A DNA stretch of 64,000 nt, taken from the NCBI RefSeq assembly GCF_000816105.1, contig NZ_CP007140.1, positions 682,001 through 746,000 on the forward strand. Direction: 5' to 3'. Both the position numbers and the translations under genes were made by a program. The notes beneath the pieces were generated by a model. The model had not been told where the DNA came from. It saw only the letters and a list, made by a program, of their open reading frames with translations, and did not search any database. Source of the stretch: Thermococcus guaymasensis DSM 11113. Lineage in GTDB: Archaea; Methanobacteriota_B; Thermococci; Thermococcales; Thermococcaceae. Within the stretch, counting starts at the first letter, position 1. Every line of letters begins with the position of its first letter. Shown piece after piece: positions 48,618-56,479 of this stretch.

Positions 48618-49907
48618 ATGAACGAGAACATCGCGCGAGTCCTCGTAGAATGGCAGGAGAACTGGACGCCCGAGCTAATCGAGAGGGACTTCGACCTTTC
48701 GCTGGTTCCGGAAAAGCCTAGGAAGGTCATCACGTTTGCAGGCTGTCGGAGGACGGGCAAGACCTATCTGATGTTCCAGCTGATAAACGAGCTCTCCAGG
48801 AGAATACCGAAGGAAGAGATTTTCTACATCAACTTCGAGGACGAGAGGCTTGAGAAGAAAATCGAAACGCTGACGGAGCTTATACCAACTATCGAAGAGC
48901 TGTTCGGGAAGAAGGAAAGGCTTTATCTCTTCCTCGACGAGGTTCAGAACGTCCCCGGATGGGACTCGTGGGTGAGGAGAATACACGATTCCAGAGAAGA
49001 CGTAAGGCTCTTTCTTAGTGGCTCCTCATCGAAACTGTCGAGCAGGGAGATACCGACATCGCTGAGGGGAAGGGCGCTCACCTTCGAGGTCTTTCCACTG
49101 AGCTTTCCCGAGTTCCTGCGCTTCAAGAACTTTGAGGTGCCCGAGAGGGTGGAGTTCAGCGGGAGGAAGGCCGAGCTCCTGAACCTCCTGCGGGAGTACC
49201 TCACCTACGGAGGTTTTCCGGAGGTCGTTTTAGTGGAGGACAAGAGGATAAAGGCCATGATAATCAGGGACTACTTCAACACGATTATAGCCTTAGACGT
49301 CGTTGAGCGCTATAAAGTCAGAAATCCCGAGGAGCTGAGGGCGTTCATAAGGCTCCTCCTCAACTCGGAGTACTTCAGCCTGAGCAGGGCCGAGAGAACT
49401 ATGAGAAGCCTCGGTTATTCCGTCAGCAAGGCAACCCTGGCGAACTACCTCCGCTACCTGGAAGAGTGCTACTTTGCCTTCCCCGTTGAGGTTTTCTCAC
49501 CGAAAGTGAAGCTCAGAATCCAGCACCCGAAGAAGATATACTTCGTGGACACGGCTTTTCTGACCTTCCTGAGCGTGAAGTTCAGCGAGGACATCGGCAG
49601 GCTTATGGAGAACGCGGTCTTCATCGAACTCCTGAGGAGGGGCAGAGATGTGAACTACGCCCTCGGCGAGAACTGGGAGGTGGACTTCGTTCTGCCGGAG
49701 GAGGAAACGCTTATTCAGGTCAGCTACGACGTTTCGAGGCCGGAAACCATGGAGCGGGAGCTCAGGGCACTGAGGAAAGCAAAGAGGTTCTTCGGGTGGG
49801 AAAACGCCAAGCTGATAACGTGGGACGTCGAGAAGAAGGTAGACGGAATTGAAGTAGTACCCCTCTGGAGGTTCCTCCTTGATCATCGAGACGGCCGTTC
49901 CCTTTGA
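48618..49907 (+). CDS. AAA_14/DUF4143-type ATPase
   Basis: This is a 429-residue ATPase of the archaeal AAA_14 + DUF4143 family. The Walker A motif is AGCRRTGKTY (residues 41-50), Walker B RLYLFLDEVQNVPGWDSW, and sensor LFLSGSSSKLSSREIPTSLRGR. The C-terminal part contains a winged-helix-like YSVSKATLANYLRYLEE and a nuclease-like fold (GENWEVDFVLPEEETLIQVSYDV). These proteins are common in archaea and often variable between strains; their job is unknown, with defence or selfish-element links suspected. It lies next to a decayed toxin-antitoxin pair and has a palindromic promoter. Confidence 0.83.
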   Translation: MNENIARVLVEWQENWTPELIERDFDLSLVPEKPRKVITFAGCRRTGKTYLMFQLINELSRRIPKEEIFYINFEDERLEKKIETLTELIPTIEELFGKKERLYLFLDEVQNVPGWDSWVRRIHDSREDVRLFLSGSSSKLSSREIPTSLRGRALTFEVFPLSFPEFLRFKNFEVPERVEFSGRKAELLNLLREYLTYGGFPEVVLVEDKRIKAMIIRDYFNTIIALDVVERYKVRNPEELRAFIRLLLNSEYFSLSRAERTMRSLGYSVSKATLANYLRYLEECYFAFPVEVFSPKVKLRIQHPKKIYFVDTAFLTFLSVKFSEDIGRLMENAVFIELLRRGRDVNYALGENWEVDFVLPEEETLIQVSYDVSRPETMERELRALRKAKRFFGWENAKLITWDVEKKVDGIEVVPLWRFLLDHRDGRSL

Positions 49908-50073
49908 GGAGCTTGAGGAGATAAGGCGAAAGAGCGGAGCGAGCGTCAGGCTAACCTTCCTCAAAACCCTCAAGAGGAACGGGATAGTCCTCAATCGGGT
50001 TCTCTTGGAAGGCCATCCAGAGGAAATCGAGCGCTTCATGGAAAAGCTCCGCCTGGCGAGGGCGGGCGGTTAG
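49879..50073 (+). CDS. Small conserved protein of unknown function
   Basis: This is a 64-residue protein (starting MIIETAVPFEELEEIRRKSG) whose probable start TTG 49879 lies inside the end of the ATPase gene, with TGGAGG eight bases upstream. It has an alternating strand-helix pattern, with basic residues in the middle (FLKTLKRNG) and a helical end (PEEIERFMEKLRLARA), compatible with a small RNA- or protein-binding fold. I do not recognise the family. Coding is supported by codon use typical of the window. Confidence 0.55.
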   Translation: MIIETAVPFEELEEIRRKSGASVRLTFLKTLKRNGIVLNRVLLEGHPEEIERFMEKLRLARAGG

Positions 50074-50135
50074 TTTGCGCCCCAAACTTCCGGGCGGGTA
50101 TTTAAAAGTTCACTCAAACTTTTCCCGGTGGGAGC

Positions 50136-50276
50136 ATGGAAGGGCTAACCGAAGCGCTCAGGACGTACTACGGCTTCGGGAGGAGGCCGAGGAAGTTCGT
50201 TGAGATAACTGGAGAGGGCGTGAAGGAGCTTGGAGAAGTCCTCAAAATTCTGAGAGAGGTGGCCGGGAATGATTGA
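50136..50276 (+). CDS. 46-residue small protein preceding the CPBP protease
   Basis: The short frame encodes MEGLTEALRTYYGFGRRPRK and a helical remainder ending LKILREVAGND. It has its own TATA box (GTATTTAAAAG near 50098) and a strong ribosome binding site GGTGGGAG ending four bases before ATG 50136. It overlaps the protease gene start by 8 bp. These signals make it a real gene rather than a leader. No family recognised; it may be a partner of the membrane protease. Confidence 0.6.
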   Translation: MEGLTEALRTYYGFGRRPRKFVEITGEGVKELGEVLKILREVAGND

Positions 50277-50892
50277 GTTCGCGGTTGCCTTTGCCCTGTG
50301 GCTGTTGATTTTATCCGCTTCCGGGGCAGTTGCCACACTGGTCGCCGGGAGGTGGGCGAAAAAGGCTGGCTTCGCGATGCAGCTAACGATGTTCTCCCTG
50401 TCTCTCGCGGTGATTGAGCTCATGGGCGGGCCAGGGAAGTTCGGTCTCGGTGTAAGCTTCAGATACGTTCCCCAGGCAGTTGTTCTCGGCTTTGGTGCCT
50501 CGCTTATAATCAACCTGCTCGAAGGCAATCCCTCAGTTCCGATGGAAGAGTTCATGCCCGAGGGCATCGAAAGGTTCGTTCTTCTCCTCGTTCTAGCTCC
50601 GCTGGGAGAAGAAGTCTTCACAAGGGGACTCATCGAGGGCTATCTTTTGAGCTATGACCACTTCTGGAGCGCGATACTCTTCTCGGCTTTGCTTTTCGCC
50701 CTCCCTCACTGGATGGCCTACGAAGGGGACAAAAAACGGAAGATTGAGGCTGTCGGGGGAGCCTTCGTTCTCGGCTCGCTGGCCGGCTACCTCTTCGCCC
50801 TTGGAGGCATAGTCCCGGCAATCATGCTTCACTCCTCGGCGAATTTGGCGGGACTGACTGTCCTAAGGTTTAAAGAGAAAAACAGAAACTAA
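50269..50892 (+). CDS. CPBP-family intramembrane metalloprotease (CAAX/Rce1-like)
   Basis: This is a 207-residue membrane protein with about six helices. It carries the CPBP motifs in order: EExxxR as APLGEEVFTRGLIEG, a histidine in LLFALPHWMAY, and HSSANLAG near the end. Eukaryotic Rce1 trims prenylated proteins; prokaryotic members process peptides or confer immunity, so the role here is open. Translation is coupled to the upstream 46-residue gene. It overlaps the convergent KaiC-like gene by 4 bp. Confidence 0.82.
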   Translation: MIEFAVAFALWLLILSASGAVATLVAGRWAKKAGFAMQLTMFSLSLAVIELMGGPGKFGLGVSFRYVPQAVVLGFGASLIINLLEGNPSVPMEEFMPEGIERFVLLLVLAPLGEEVFTRGLIEGYLLSYDHFWSAILFSALLFALPHWMAYEGDKKRKIEAVGGAFVLGSLAGYLFALGGIVPAIMLHSSANLAGLTVLRFKEKNRN

Positions 50893-51659
50893 CGGGACTT
50901 TTCCGGCTTCTCTATCTCAACTCTCCCCCTTGTCAGCCTGAAAGTATAGCCCTCGACACTTGGCTCGAAATCGGGGAGCGGTGAGCTCCTGACTATCATC
51001 TTTTCGACACCAGGTTTATTCGTGGGCTGGAACTCTATGACGTACTGGCTGTACAGGGCCATCCAGGAGACGAGCTCCTCGGAAGCGCGGCTCCGATTGA
51101 GGAGGAATATGTTGAGGGGCCTCTTTCTCTTTTCCGAAATTCTGGCGCGCTCCTTGAGGGCCATAAGCCGCTGAAAGACGCGGATGAAGTTCTTCTCACC
51201 GAGGAGGAAGGCCATTCCATCAACGGTAACATCTATTCCAACGGGCCGCCTGTCGCCGATCCGCTCCGTGAGTATGCGCCGGTAGAGCCCGTTGTACTTG
51301 GGAAGGAACGTGCTCCCATCTATACTCGGGTCCGTGTAGACGTAATCCTCCGAGTACTTGAGGCCGTGGAAGGAGGAGAACATGTCCACAACGACGAGGT
51401 CACCCTTTCTTCCGAGCTCGTCGATATCGAAGTTCATAGACCTAAGCTCCATACGGAGGGGCGTAATCGGAAGGACTGAATCGAGGATGACGCCAAAGTC
51501 ACCCATACCCATCCTGCGTCTCAGAATCTCAAAACCAAGGGTCCACCCTCGCGAGTACGTTGTGTAGATTATCAGGAGGTTGCTGTCCTCAAGGAGACCT
51601 CCCCCAAGGGCCTCGTCGAGCATGGGAATACCCGTGCTAAGGACTTCCACAACTCCCAC
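50889..51659 (-). CDS. KaiC/RadA-like protein lacking a Walker A motif
   Basis: This is a 256-residue protein. The N-terminus STGIPMLDEALGGGLLEDSNLLIIYTTYSRG is laid out exactly like a KaiC-family ATPase (GxxxLDxxLGGGxxxGSxxLI). However, the P-loop GxxGxGKT is replaced by YTTYSRG, so ATP binding is probably lost. A Walker-B-like strand is visible (KGDLVVVDMFSSFHG) along with RKRPLNIFLLNRSRAS. The order of elements recalls the three DUF257-like proteins in this window. It may be a scaffold or regulatory partner of an active KaiC-type protein (inference). Confidence 0.65.
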   Translation of the reverse strand: MGVVEVLSTGIPMLDEALGGGLLEDSNLLIIYTTYSRGWTLGFEILRRRMGMGDFGVILDSVLPITPLRMELRSMNFDIDELGRKGDLVVVDMFSSFHGLKYSEDYVYTDPSIDGSTFLPKYNGLYRRILTERIGDRRPVGIDVTVDGMAFLLGEKNFIRVFQRLMALKERARISEKRKRPLNIFLLNRSRASEELVSWMALYSQYVIEFQPTNKPGVEKMIVRSSPLPDFEPSVEGYTFRLTRGRVEIEKPEKSR

Positions 51660-51750
51660 CTCTCTTGGAACTAAGTGGTGGGGTTATTTAACATTAACTC
51701 CTCCAAGGTGCTTAGCGGAGAGTTGACCAAATAAAATTGGAACATCAGCG

Positions 51751-51765
51751 TTCTGAAATTCAGAA
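51751..51765 (+). promoter_or_regulatory. 15-bp inverted repeat next to a promoter
   Basis: TTCTGAAATTCAGAA is a perfect inverted repeat (7+1+7). It lies just upstream of the TATA box ATGTTATAAATAG (51773-51783) of the membrane-protein/HTH operon that starts at 51816. In archaea a site directly upstream of the TATA/BRE region often serves an activator. The winged-helix protein encoded by the second gene of this operon is the obvious candidate. Confidence 0.5.
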
Positions 51766-51815
51766 AAAGTCCATGTTATAAATAGAAAAACGCCTACTCA
51801 CAATTGGTGAAGGAT

Positions 51816-52430
51816 ATGGAAGAAGTTAGGGAACTGAAGAACGTTTTGGAAAGGGTGGAGGGCAGGCTGATAGCCGCTGGAAAGATGTACGGGGCGATGA
51901 ACTTCGCGGTGTGGCTTTCTGTGATGCTACTCTACTACGTCGTCCTGGGCATCTTTGATATTCCCTGGCAGTTCAATCTAATCTACTGGCCGGCCGCCTT
52001 TGTAGTCGCAATGAGTTTCACGGGAAGGGTTTGGGAGAGGCTCAAGAGGCTCGGCAAAGCAGTTGACAGGGAAATTGAGGCGTCAAAAACCAGTGGAATC
52101 CTTGTCATGGCATCCTGGATAACGGGAATAATCCTCGGATGGGGGATAATCCCAAGGATGGGGGTAGGTGTAAGTGAAGGCGCCGCCCTTGCAGTGGGCT
52201 TCTTGAGCTTCATAACGCTCTCGATCTTCGGTATGTGGCTGGTCTTTGCCAGATACAGTGGGGTAGAGCGGGAAATAATCCCATCGTTTTTGATACCCGC
52301 GATGGGAATACCAATCGCGTGGAACATGGAAACGGGTGCCATAGTTTGGGCCGGCTTCACCGTTGCCCTGAGCTTTACCCTTACGATACTCTGGTACCTC
52401 CACTCGGCCTTCAAGGCAATAGAGCGGTGA
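51816..52430 (+). CDS. Membrane protein paired with a winged-helix regulator
   Basis: This is a 204-residue protein. A short charged N-terminal helix (MEEVRELKNVLERVEGRLIAAGK) is followed by five to six membrane segments with small interconnecting loops. No catalytic motif is seen. ATG 51816 has GGTGAAGGAT just upstream; a TTG at 51804 in frame is unlikely. Pairs of such membrane proteins with a small HTH_34-type regulator are widespread in archaea and bacteria, usually as small stress- or envelope-sensing modules. The regulator gene follows after 4 bp. Confidence 0.6.
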   Translation: MEEVRELKNVLERVEGRLIAAGKMYGAMNFAVWLSVMLLYYVVLGIFDIPWQFNLIYWPAAFVVAMSFTGRVWERLKRLGKAVDREIEASKTSGILVMASWITGIILGWGIIPRMGVGVSEGAALAVGFLSFITLSIFGMWLVFARYSGVEREIIPSFLIPAMGIPIAWNMETGAIVWAGFTVALSFTLTILWYLHSAFKAIER

Positions 52431-52434
52431 TACC

Positions 52435-52743
52435 ATGGAGGCCCTCAGAGAGCTGAGCAGGAACCACACACTCGGAAATCCGGTTAGATTAGGGGTGATG
52501 CTCTACCTGCTCCCCCGGGGGAGGGTTCTCTTCAGGGACCTCTTGAAGGTTCTGGAGGTAACGCCAGGCAATCTTGACTCGCACCTTAAGGCCCTCGAAA
52601 AAGCCGGCTACATCGAGATTTACAAGGTTATCGCAGACAGACCTCGAACGGCCGTTAGAATAACGGAGAAAGGAGCGAAGGAAACCGGGGAGTATCTGAG
52701 GGCCCTGAAAGAAGCGCTATCACTCATTCCTGCGGAGGACTAA
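52435..52743 (+). CDS. Winged-helix transcriptional regulator (HTH_34/ArsR-MarR-like)
   Basis: This is a 102-residue DNA-binding protein. The helix-turn-helix is VLFRDLLKVLEVTPGNLDSHLKALEKAGYIEIYKVI, followed by a wing (RPRTAVRITEKGAKETGEYL) and a C-terminal dimerisation helix. The domain matches the HTH_34 family. It is the second gene of an operon with a membrane protein, and it probably binds the inverted repeat at 51751 to control its own operon. Its end overlaps the convergent membrane-protein gene by 20 bp. Confidence 0.8.
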   Translation: MEALRELSRNHTLGNPVRLGVMLYLLPRGRVLFRDLLKVLEVTPGNLDSHLKALEKAGYIEIYKVIADRPRTAVRITEKGAKETGEYLRALKEALSLIPAED

Positions 52744-53344
52744 ACGGATAGCCCTTCTTCGTGACAATCCAGAGCCCAAAGAGGGCCCCGAGGGTGTCCA
52801 TTATCAGATCCCTCAGCTTGTTTCCGAGGCTCTCTGTTATGAAGCCTATCCAACTTTCACTCAGCTTTTCCGCGATTTCCCAGCCGAGGGAGAGCGCATA
52901 AAAGACCACAAAGGAGTAAAGGACAACCTGCCTTTTTGTGAGTTGGATTCCAATGGATTCCAGGCCAGAGAGAATCTCGGCCACAATCAGCCACACCGCC
53001 AGCCCCCCGAGGAAATGGCTTATTATGTCAGCGTTCCCCCAGTCCCTGTGGAAAAGGTCGTAGCCCGTGAACGGGACGTTTACGAGGGAAACGTGAACCG
53101 CTATGAAGATGGAAAGAACCGCCATCGTCCTTTCATTGTACACGGGGGCCAAAAAGGGCCTGAGCTTCTCGGGCGGGTTCGGAAGCCTTCTCGGAAGGAC
53201 TAAGGGAACCGAGAGACCAGCCATTGCCATCAAGGTTCGGTAAAGGTGGTCGCTCCTCCCGTTACGTAAAGCCGTCAAAAATCCTAGAAAGACCACAAAG
53301 ATTGAAGATAGCATAATCATCCGTTCTCGCTTGATTTCTGTCAC
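52724..53344 (-). CDS. Integral membrane protein, YjdF/DUF2238-like
   Basis: This is a 206-residue protein with six or so membrane helices. Polar residues sit in helices in a pattern seen in DUF2238/YjdF proteins: DIISHFLGGLAVWLI, YALSLGWEIAEKLSESWIGF and NKLRDLIMDTLGALFGLWIV. No function is established for the family; VanZ-like membrane proteins share the general layout. It is followed on the same strand by nothing close, and precedes nothing in an operon, so it appears monocistronic. Confidence 0.55.
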   Translation of the reverse strand: MTEIKRERMIMLSSIFVVFLGFLTALRNGRSDHLYRTLMAMAGLSVPLVLPRRLPNPPEKLRPFLAPVYNERTMAVLSIFIAVHVSLVNVPFTGYDLFHRDWGNADIISHFLGGLAVWLIVAEILSGLESIGIQLTKRQVVLYSFVVFYALSLGWEIAEKLSESWIGFITESLGNKLRDLIMDTLGALFGLWIVTKKGYPFSPPQE

Positions 53345-53367
53345 CGAGACATATAGGGCGCTGGGGC

Positions 53368-55386
53368 TTAAAGCCCTTGCCTTTTCCTCTTCTCTGCTTC
53401 AAGCTCTTCCTCGGCCTTTCTCCTGAGCTCCCTAATGCGCTCAATCCTGTACTCCTCCACCAGCCTGAGGAACTTCTCGGCTTCCCTCTCCCTATCTTCC
53501 TCAGCCCAGCGCTTCAAGAGCTCCTCTATCGCTTTTTCAAGCGTCTCCCGCTCAACGACCGCGAACTCGTCCACCCTTTTGACATCGAGCTCCTCGCTCG
53601 TGAAGAAGGGTATATGGGCCTCGCGGAGAACCTCTCTGACGGGTTCCGGAAGGGGTTTCTCGGTTATCAAAGCCCTTATCCCCTTCTCGACGAGCTCTTC
53701 CGCTATCGCTTTTCCAGCGCCCGCGGGGTTCACAACGAAGAGGACGTCTCCTTTCCTCAACCCAACCTCGCGCTCGATTCTCTCCAGCTCGCGCCAGCTG
53801 AGGACTCTTAGCACCTTCAGCGGAACCGCCGAGCCTCGAACCTCAACGACGTTCATTCTCTTGACCTTCACCAGATCCCTGCTCAGCCTCTCTATAACGG
53901 CCTTGGCCTCCCTCAGCTGTTTTTCGAGGATTTCGATGCGCTTCACCTTCGCTTCAAGTTCTCTCTCGCGGAGGACCTTCTTTCTGACCTCCTCGTCGTA
54001 GTCCGCTATCTTCCTCTCAAGCCTCTCGATGGTTCTCCTCTGCTCGCGGATAATACCCCTCAGCTCCTCGTTCTCGCGCTCAAGAAAGGCTATGCGCTCC
54101 TCCAGCTCGCGGATCTTCCTCACGTACGGCCTCACATCAACGCTCTCTCCTCCCTCAGGTTCCGACGCCTCTTCCGCGGGCCTCTCACGCCTCGTAACCT
54201 TCTGCATAGCCTCGCCAAGGTTGTAGCCCTGGATCACGAGTGCCTTCACCTCATCCGCCTTCCTGAGAAGGCCCGCCTCACGGAGTTTCGCCTCGACGTG
54301 CTCCAGCTTGGGCTTGAGCCTGAGGTAGGCCTTGTAGGCTGCAGCCAAAGCGTCGCGCTGGTGGTCGTCGTCAACTTTGATGCCCAAACTCCTCAACAGC
54401 TCGTTCTTCTCCTCAACCCTTAAGCTCTCCCTCGGAACGAAGAGGTTTGCTTTAAAGGAGCGGGCTATCTTCTCGACGAAGCCAGGAGCTGGGGAAACGT
54501 CTGTGGCAACCACCACAGGATGTCCAATCTCGCTTATGAACCTGAAGACCTCGCCGACGGGCATGTTCCTCTCACTGTGGAGAGCCACCACGTTGCCGTT
54601 GAGGTCTATTACCGCTATTCCAACCGTTATGCCGGGGTCTATGCCAACGATGACGCTCCGCCTCTCCCTCACCGCTTCCTCGCCCTTCAGCGGGGCGAAG
54701 CCGAGCTCGGCCCTCTCGATCGGCTGAATTCTGACCTCTACGTCTCCACCCCGCATGGGCCTCACGATTCCAGCTAACTCCTCCCTGCTCGCGTATATTC
54801 TGAACTCCCCTCTGGCTAGGCCGTAGTCCTTCTCCTCGGTTTCGAGGTCGAAGGGAATATCTGCCCTCCTCAACCTGTCCTCGATTTCCCTAACCTTGTC
54901 CCTGACTAGGTTGTGGACGCGCTTCCTGTAGCGGTCCTGGCTCCACCCGCCCTTACCGTGACTCCTTCCTCGGGTTACCTTGACTATAACCTCGTCCTCA
55001 AACGCTAAAACCTCGTAGCCGACGCCCTTGCTCGCGAGCAGGGCTGAGAGCTTCGCCTCCTCATAGGGGTCGAACCGATCACCCGTTGTTATGCCGTGCT
55101 CCTTCGCGAGGCTCTGAAGGCTCCTCTGCTCACCCGGACGACCTGTCACCTGGACGAGCTTTGTCCCGGGCGGAAGGGCCCGAAGGAACTTTCTCAGGTC
55201 GTCGCCAAGCTCGGTGACGCTGTCAATCGCCACTATTTCCGGCCTCTTTGCCCTGATGAAGCGGATCAGGCGGTACAGTGTGAACTCACCCTTTCGCTCA
55301 AGCCTCCCGTTGTACCAGCTCACGACCGCGAAACGCTTTGGGTTCTCGCCAATCACATCTATGCCCAGTATGAGAATGAGCACCAC
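53368..55386 (-). CDS. DUF460/COG2433 protein: RNase-H-like domains with long coiled coil
   Basis: This is a 672-residue protein. An N-terminal RNase-H-like half-domain (LILGIDVIGENPKRFAVVSW, IVAIDSVTELGDDL) is followed around residue 250 by a second one with RuvC/YqgF-like VIVGIDPGITVGIAVIDLNGNVVAL. The later acidic residues lie in VVATDVSPAPG and DDDHQRDALAAAYKAY. Residues about 420-530 form a coiled coil, and the C-terminus has a further alpha/beta part and a charged helix. It is conserved across archaea as a predicted nuclease; the substrate is unknown. The start is GTG 55386 (MVLILILGID). Confidence 0.82.
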   Translation of the reverse strand: MVLILILGIDVIGENPKRFAVVSWYNGRLERKGEFTLYRLIRFIRAKRPEIVAIDSVTELGDDLRKFLRALPPGTKLVQVTGRPGEQRSLQSLAKEHGITTGDRFDPYEEAKLSALLASKGVGYEVLAFEDEVIVKVTRGRSHGKGGWSQDRYRKRVHNLVRDKVREIEDRLRRADIPFDLETEEKDYGLARGEFRIYASREELAGIVRPMRGGDVEVRIQPIERAELGFAPLKGEEAVRERRSVIVGIDPGITVGIAVIDLNGNVVALHSERNMPVGEVFRFISEIGHPVVVATDVSPAPGFVEKIARSFKANLFVPRESLRVEEKNELLRSLGIKVDDDHQRDALAAAYKAYLRLKPKLEHVEAKLREAGLLRKADEVKALVIQGYNLGEAMQKVTRRERPAEEASEPEGGESVDVRPYVRKIRELEERIAFLERENEELRGIIREQRRTIERLERKIADYDEEVRKKVLRERELEAKVKRIEILEKQLREAKAVIERLSRDLVKVKRMNVVEVRGSAVPLKVLRVLSWRELERIEREVGLRKGDVLFVVNPAGAGKAIAEELVEKGIRALITEKPLPEPVREVLREAHIPFFTSEELDVKRVDEFAVVERETLEKAIEELLKRWAEEDREREAEKFLRLVEEYRIERIRELRRKAEEELEAEKRKRQGL

Positions 55387-55504
55387 CCTCCATCTGGAGT
55401 GACGCGGGTGGCTTTTTAATGGTTTGGCCGACGAGGCTTAAGGTTTCACCAAAACCGTTATTTAGCCCTCAGGTTATATTCAATCCCGGGGTGGTAGAGT
55501 GAAG

Positions 55505-55834
55505 ATGCGCCTTGTCTTTGACAAAAAGTACGACATTGTGAGCGGGGAATACATCGTCAGGGTCAGGGAGCTCGACCTGGACGAGGAGCTTGAGGCCATA
55601 GTGGATGGCTTCGACCCCAAGGTCAGGATTAGGGGTGAGGAGCTCGGCCTCAAAGAGCTGACAGAGAAAGTCTTCAAGGCCAGCACAAGAGAGGACGCAG
55701 AAAAAATAATGAGCGAGATCAGGGGAGCCCTCGTCGAAACCTTCAGTTCACTCATAGCCCGCTTCAAGGAGGCCCAGAGCTTCAACGGCTCGGTGGTTTA
55801 TGAGATTGACTTCAACGAGTTATTCAAGGAGTAG
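55505..55834 (+). CDS. Conserved hypothetical protein
   Basis: This is a 109-residue acidic protein with an N-terminal beta-rich part (MRLVFDKKYDIVSGEYIVRVREL) and a helical C-terminal half (REDAEKIMSEIRGALVETFSSLIARFKEAQ). No cysteine-metal motif, signal peptide or membrane helix is present. GGGGTGGT lies 9 bases before ATG 55505; GTG 55499 is also possible. It overlaps the end of the convergent pcp gene by 15 bp. I do not recognise the family. Confidence 0.55.
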   Translation: MRLVFDKKYDIVSGEYIVRVRELDLDEELEAIVDGFDPKVRIRGEELGLKELTEKVFKASTREDAEKIMSEIRGALVETFSSLIARFKEAQSFNGSVVYEIDFNELFKE

Positions 55835-56419
55835 CTCCAAAGCGAGCCTTATTGCCCCGTTTATCGTTTCCTGGGCCATTGACGGCCTCGGCTTGTCGAG
55901 GGCCTGGGCGTAGTTAAACGGAACGTGGATAAAACCAGCTTTTGCTTCCATTCCTGAGACTGCTATCGTGTGCAAAGCTGTGAACATCGCGGTGTTGCAG
56001 ACGTATGTTCCGGCGGTGTTGGAAACTCCAGCCGGGATCCCAGCGTCCCTGAGGGCCTTTACGATGGCCTTAATCGGTATCGTGGCGAAGTAAGCGTCGG
56101 GGGCACCCTCAAAGATCGGCTCGTCCTCAGGCTTAAATCCGTCGTTGTCCGGCATCGTTGAGTCCATGACGTTTATCGCGACCCTCTCAACGGTCACGTT
56201 GGGCCTTCCACCGGCCTGACCAGTCAAAAGGACAATATCGGGCCTCTCTTTGGTTATCAGCCTCGGCAGTATCTCCCTAACCCTGTTGAACGACACTGGC
56301 AACTGGACTTTCAGGAGCGTCGCGCCGTTTAGCTCGTCCGGAAGTGCCTTTACAGCCTCCCACGACGGGTTTATGCTCTCACCACCGAAGGGCTCGAAAC
56401 CTGTCACAAGGGCCTTCAT
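55820..56419 (-). CDS. pcp: Pyroglutamyl-peptidase I (pyrrolidone-carboxylate peptidase)
   Basis: This is a 199-residue cysteine peptidase that removes N-terminal pyroglutamate from peptides. The family N-terminus KALVTGFEPFGGESINPSWE is clear. The catalytic triad is visible: Glu in TGQAGGRPNVTVERVAINV, Cys in SNTAGTYVCNTAMF and His in AGFIHVPFNYAQ. Length and motifs match the structurally known Thermococcales enzymes, which are cytoplasmic tetramers. It stands alone. Confidence 0.93.
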   Translation of the reverse strand: MKALVTGFEPFGGESINPSWEAVKALPDELNGATLLKVQLPVSFNRVREILPRLITKERPDIVLLTGQAGGRPNVTVERVAINVMDSTMPDNDGFKPEDEPIFEGAPDAYFATIPIKAIVKALRDAGIPAGVSNTAGTYVCNTAMFTALHTIAVSGMEAKAGFIHVPFNYAQALDKPRPSMAQETINGAIRLALELLLE

Positions 56420-56479
56420 GCTATCACCAAAAGGGGTAGGTTTTTAGGGTTTAAAAGCTACTCTTGTCGAGGGGTGGGA

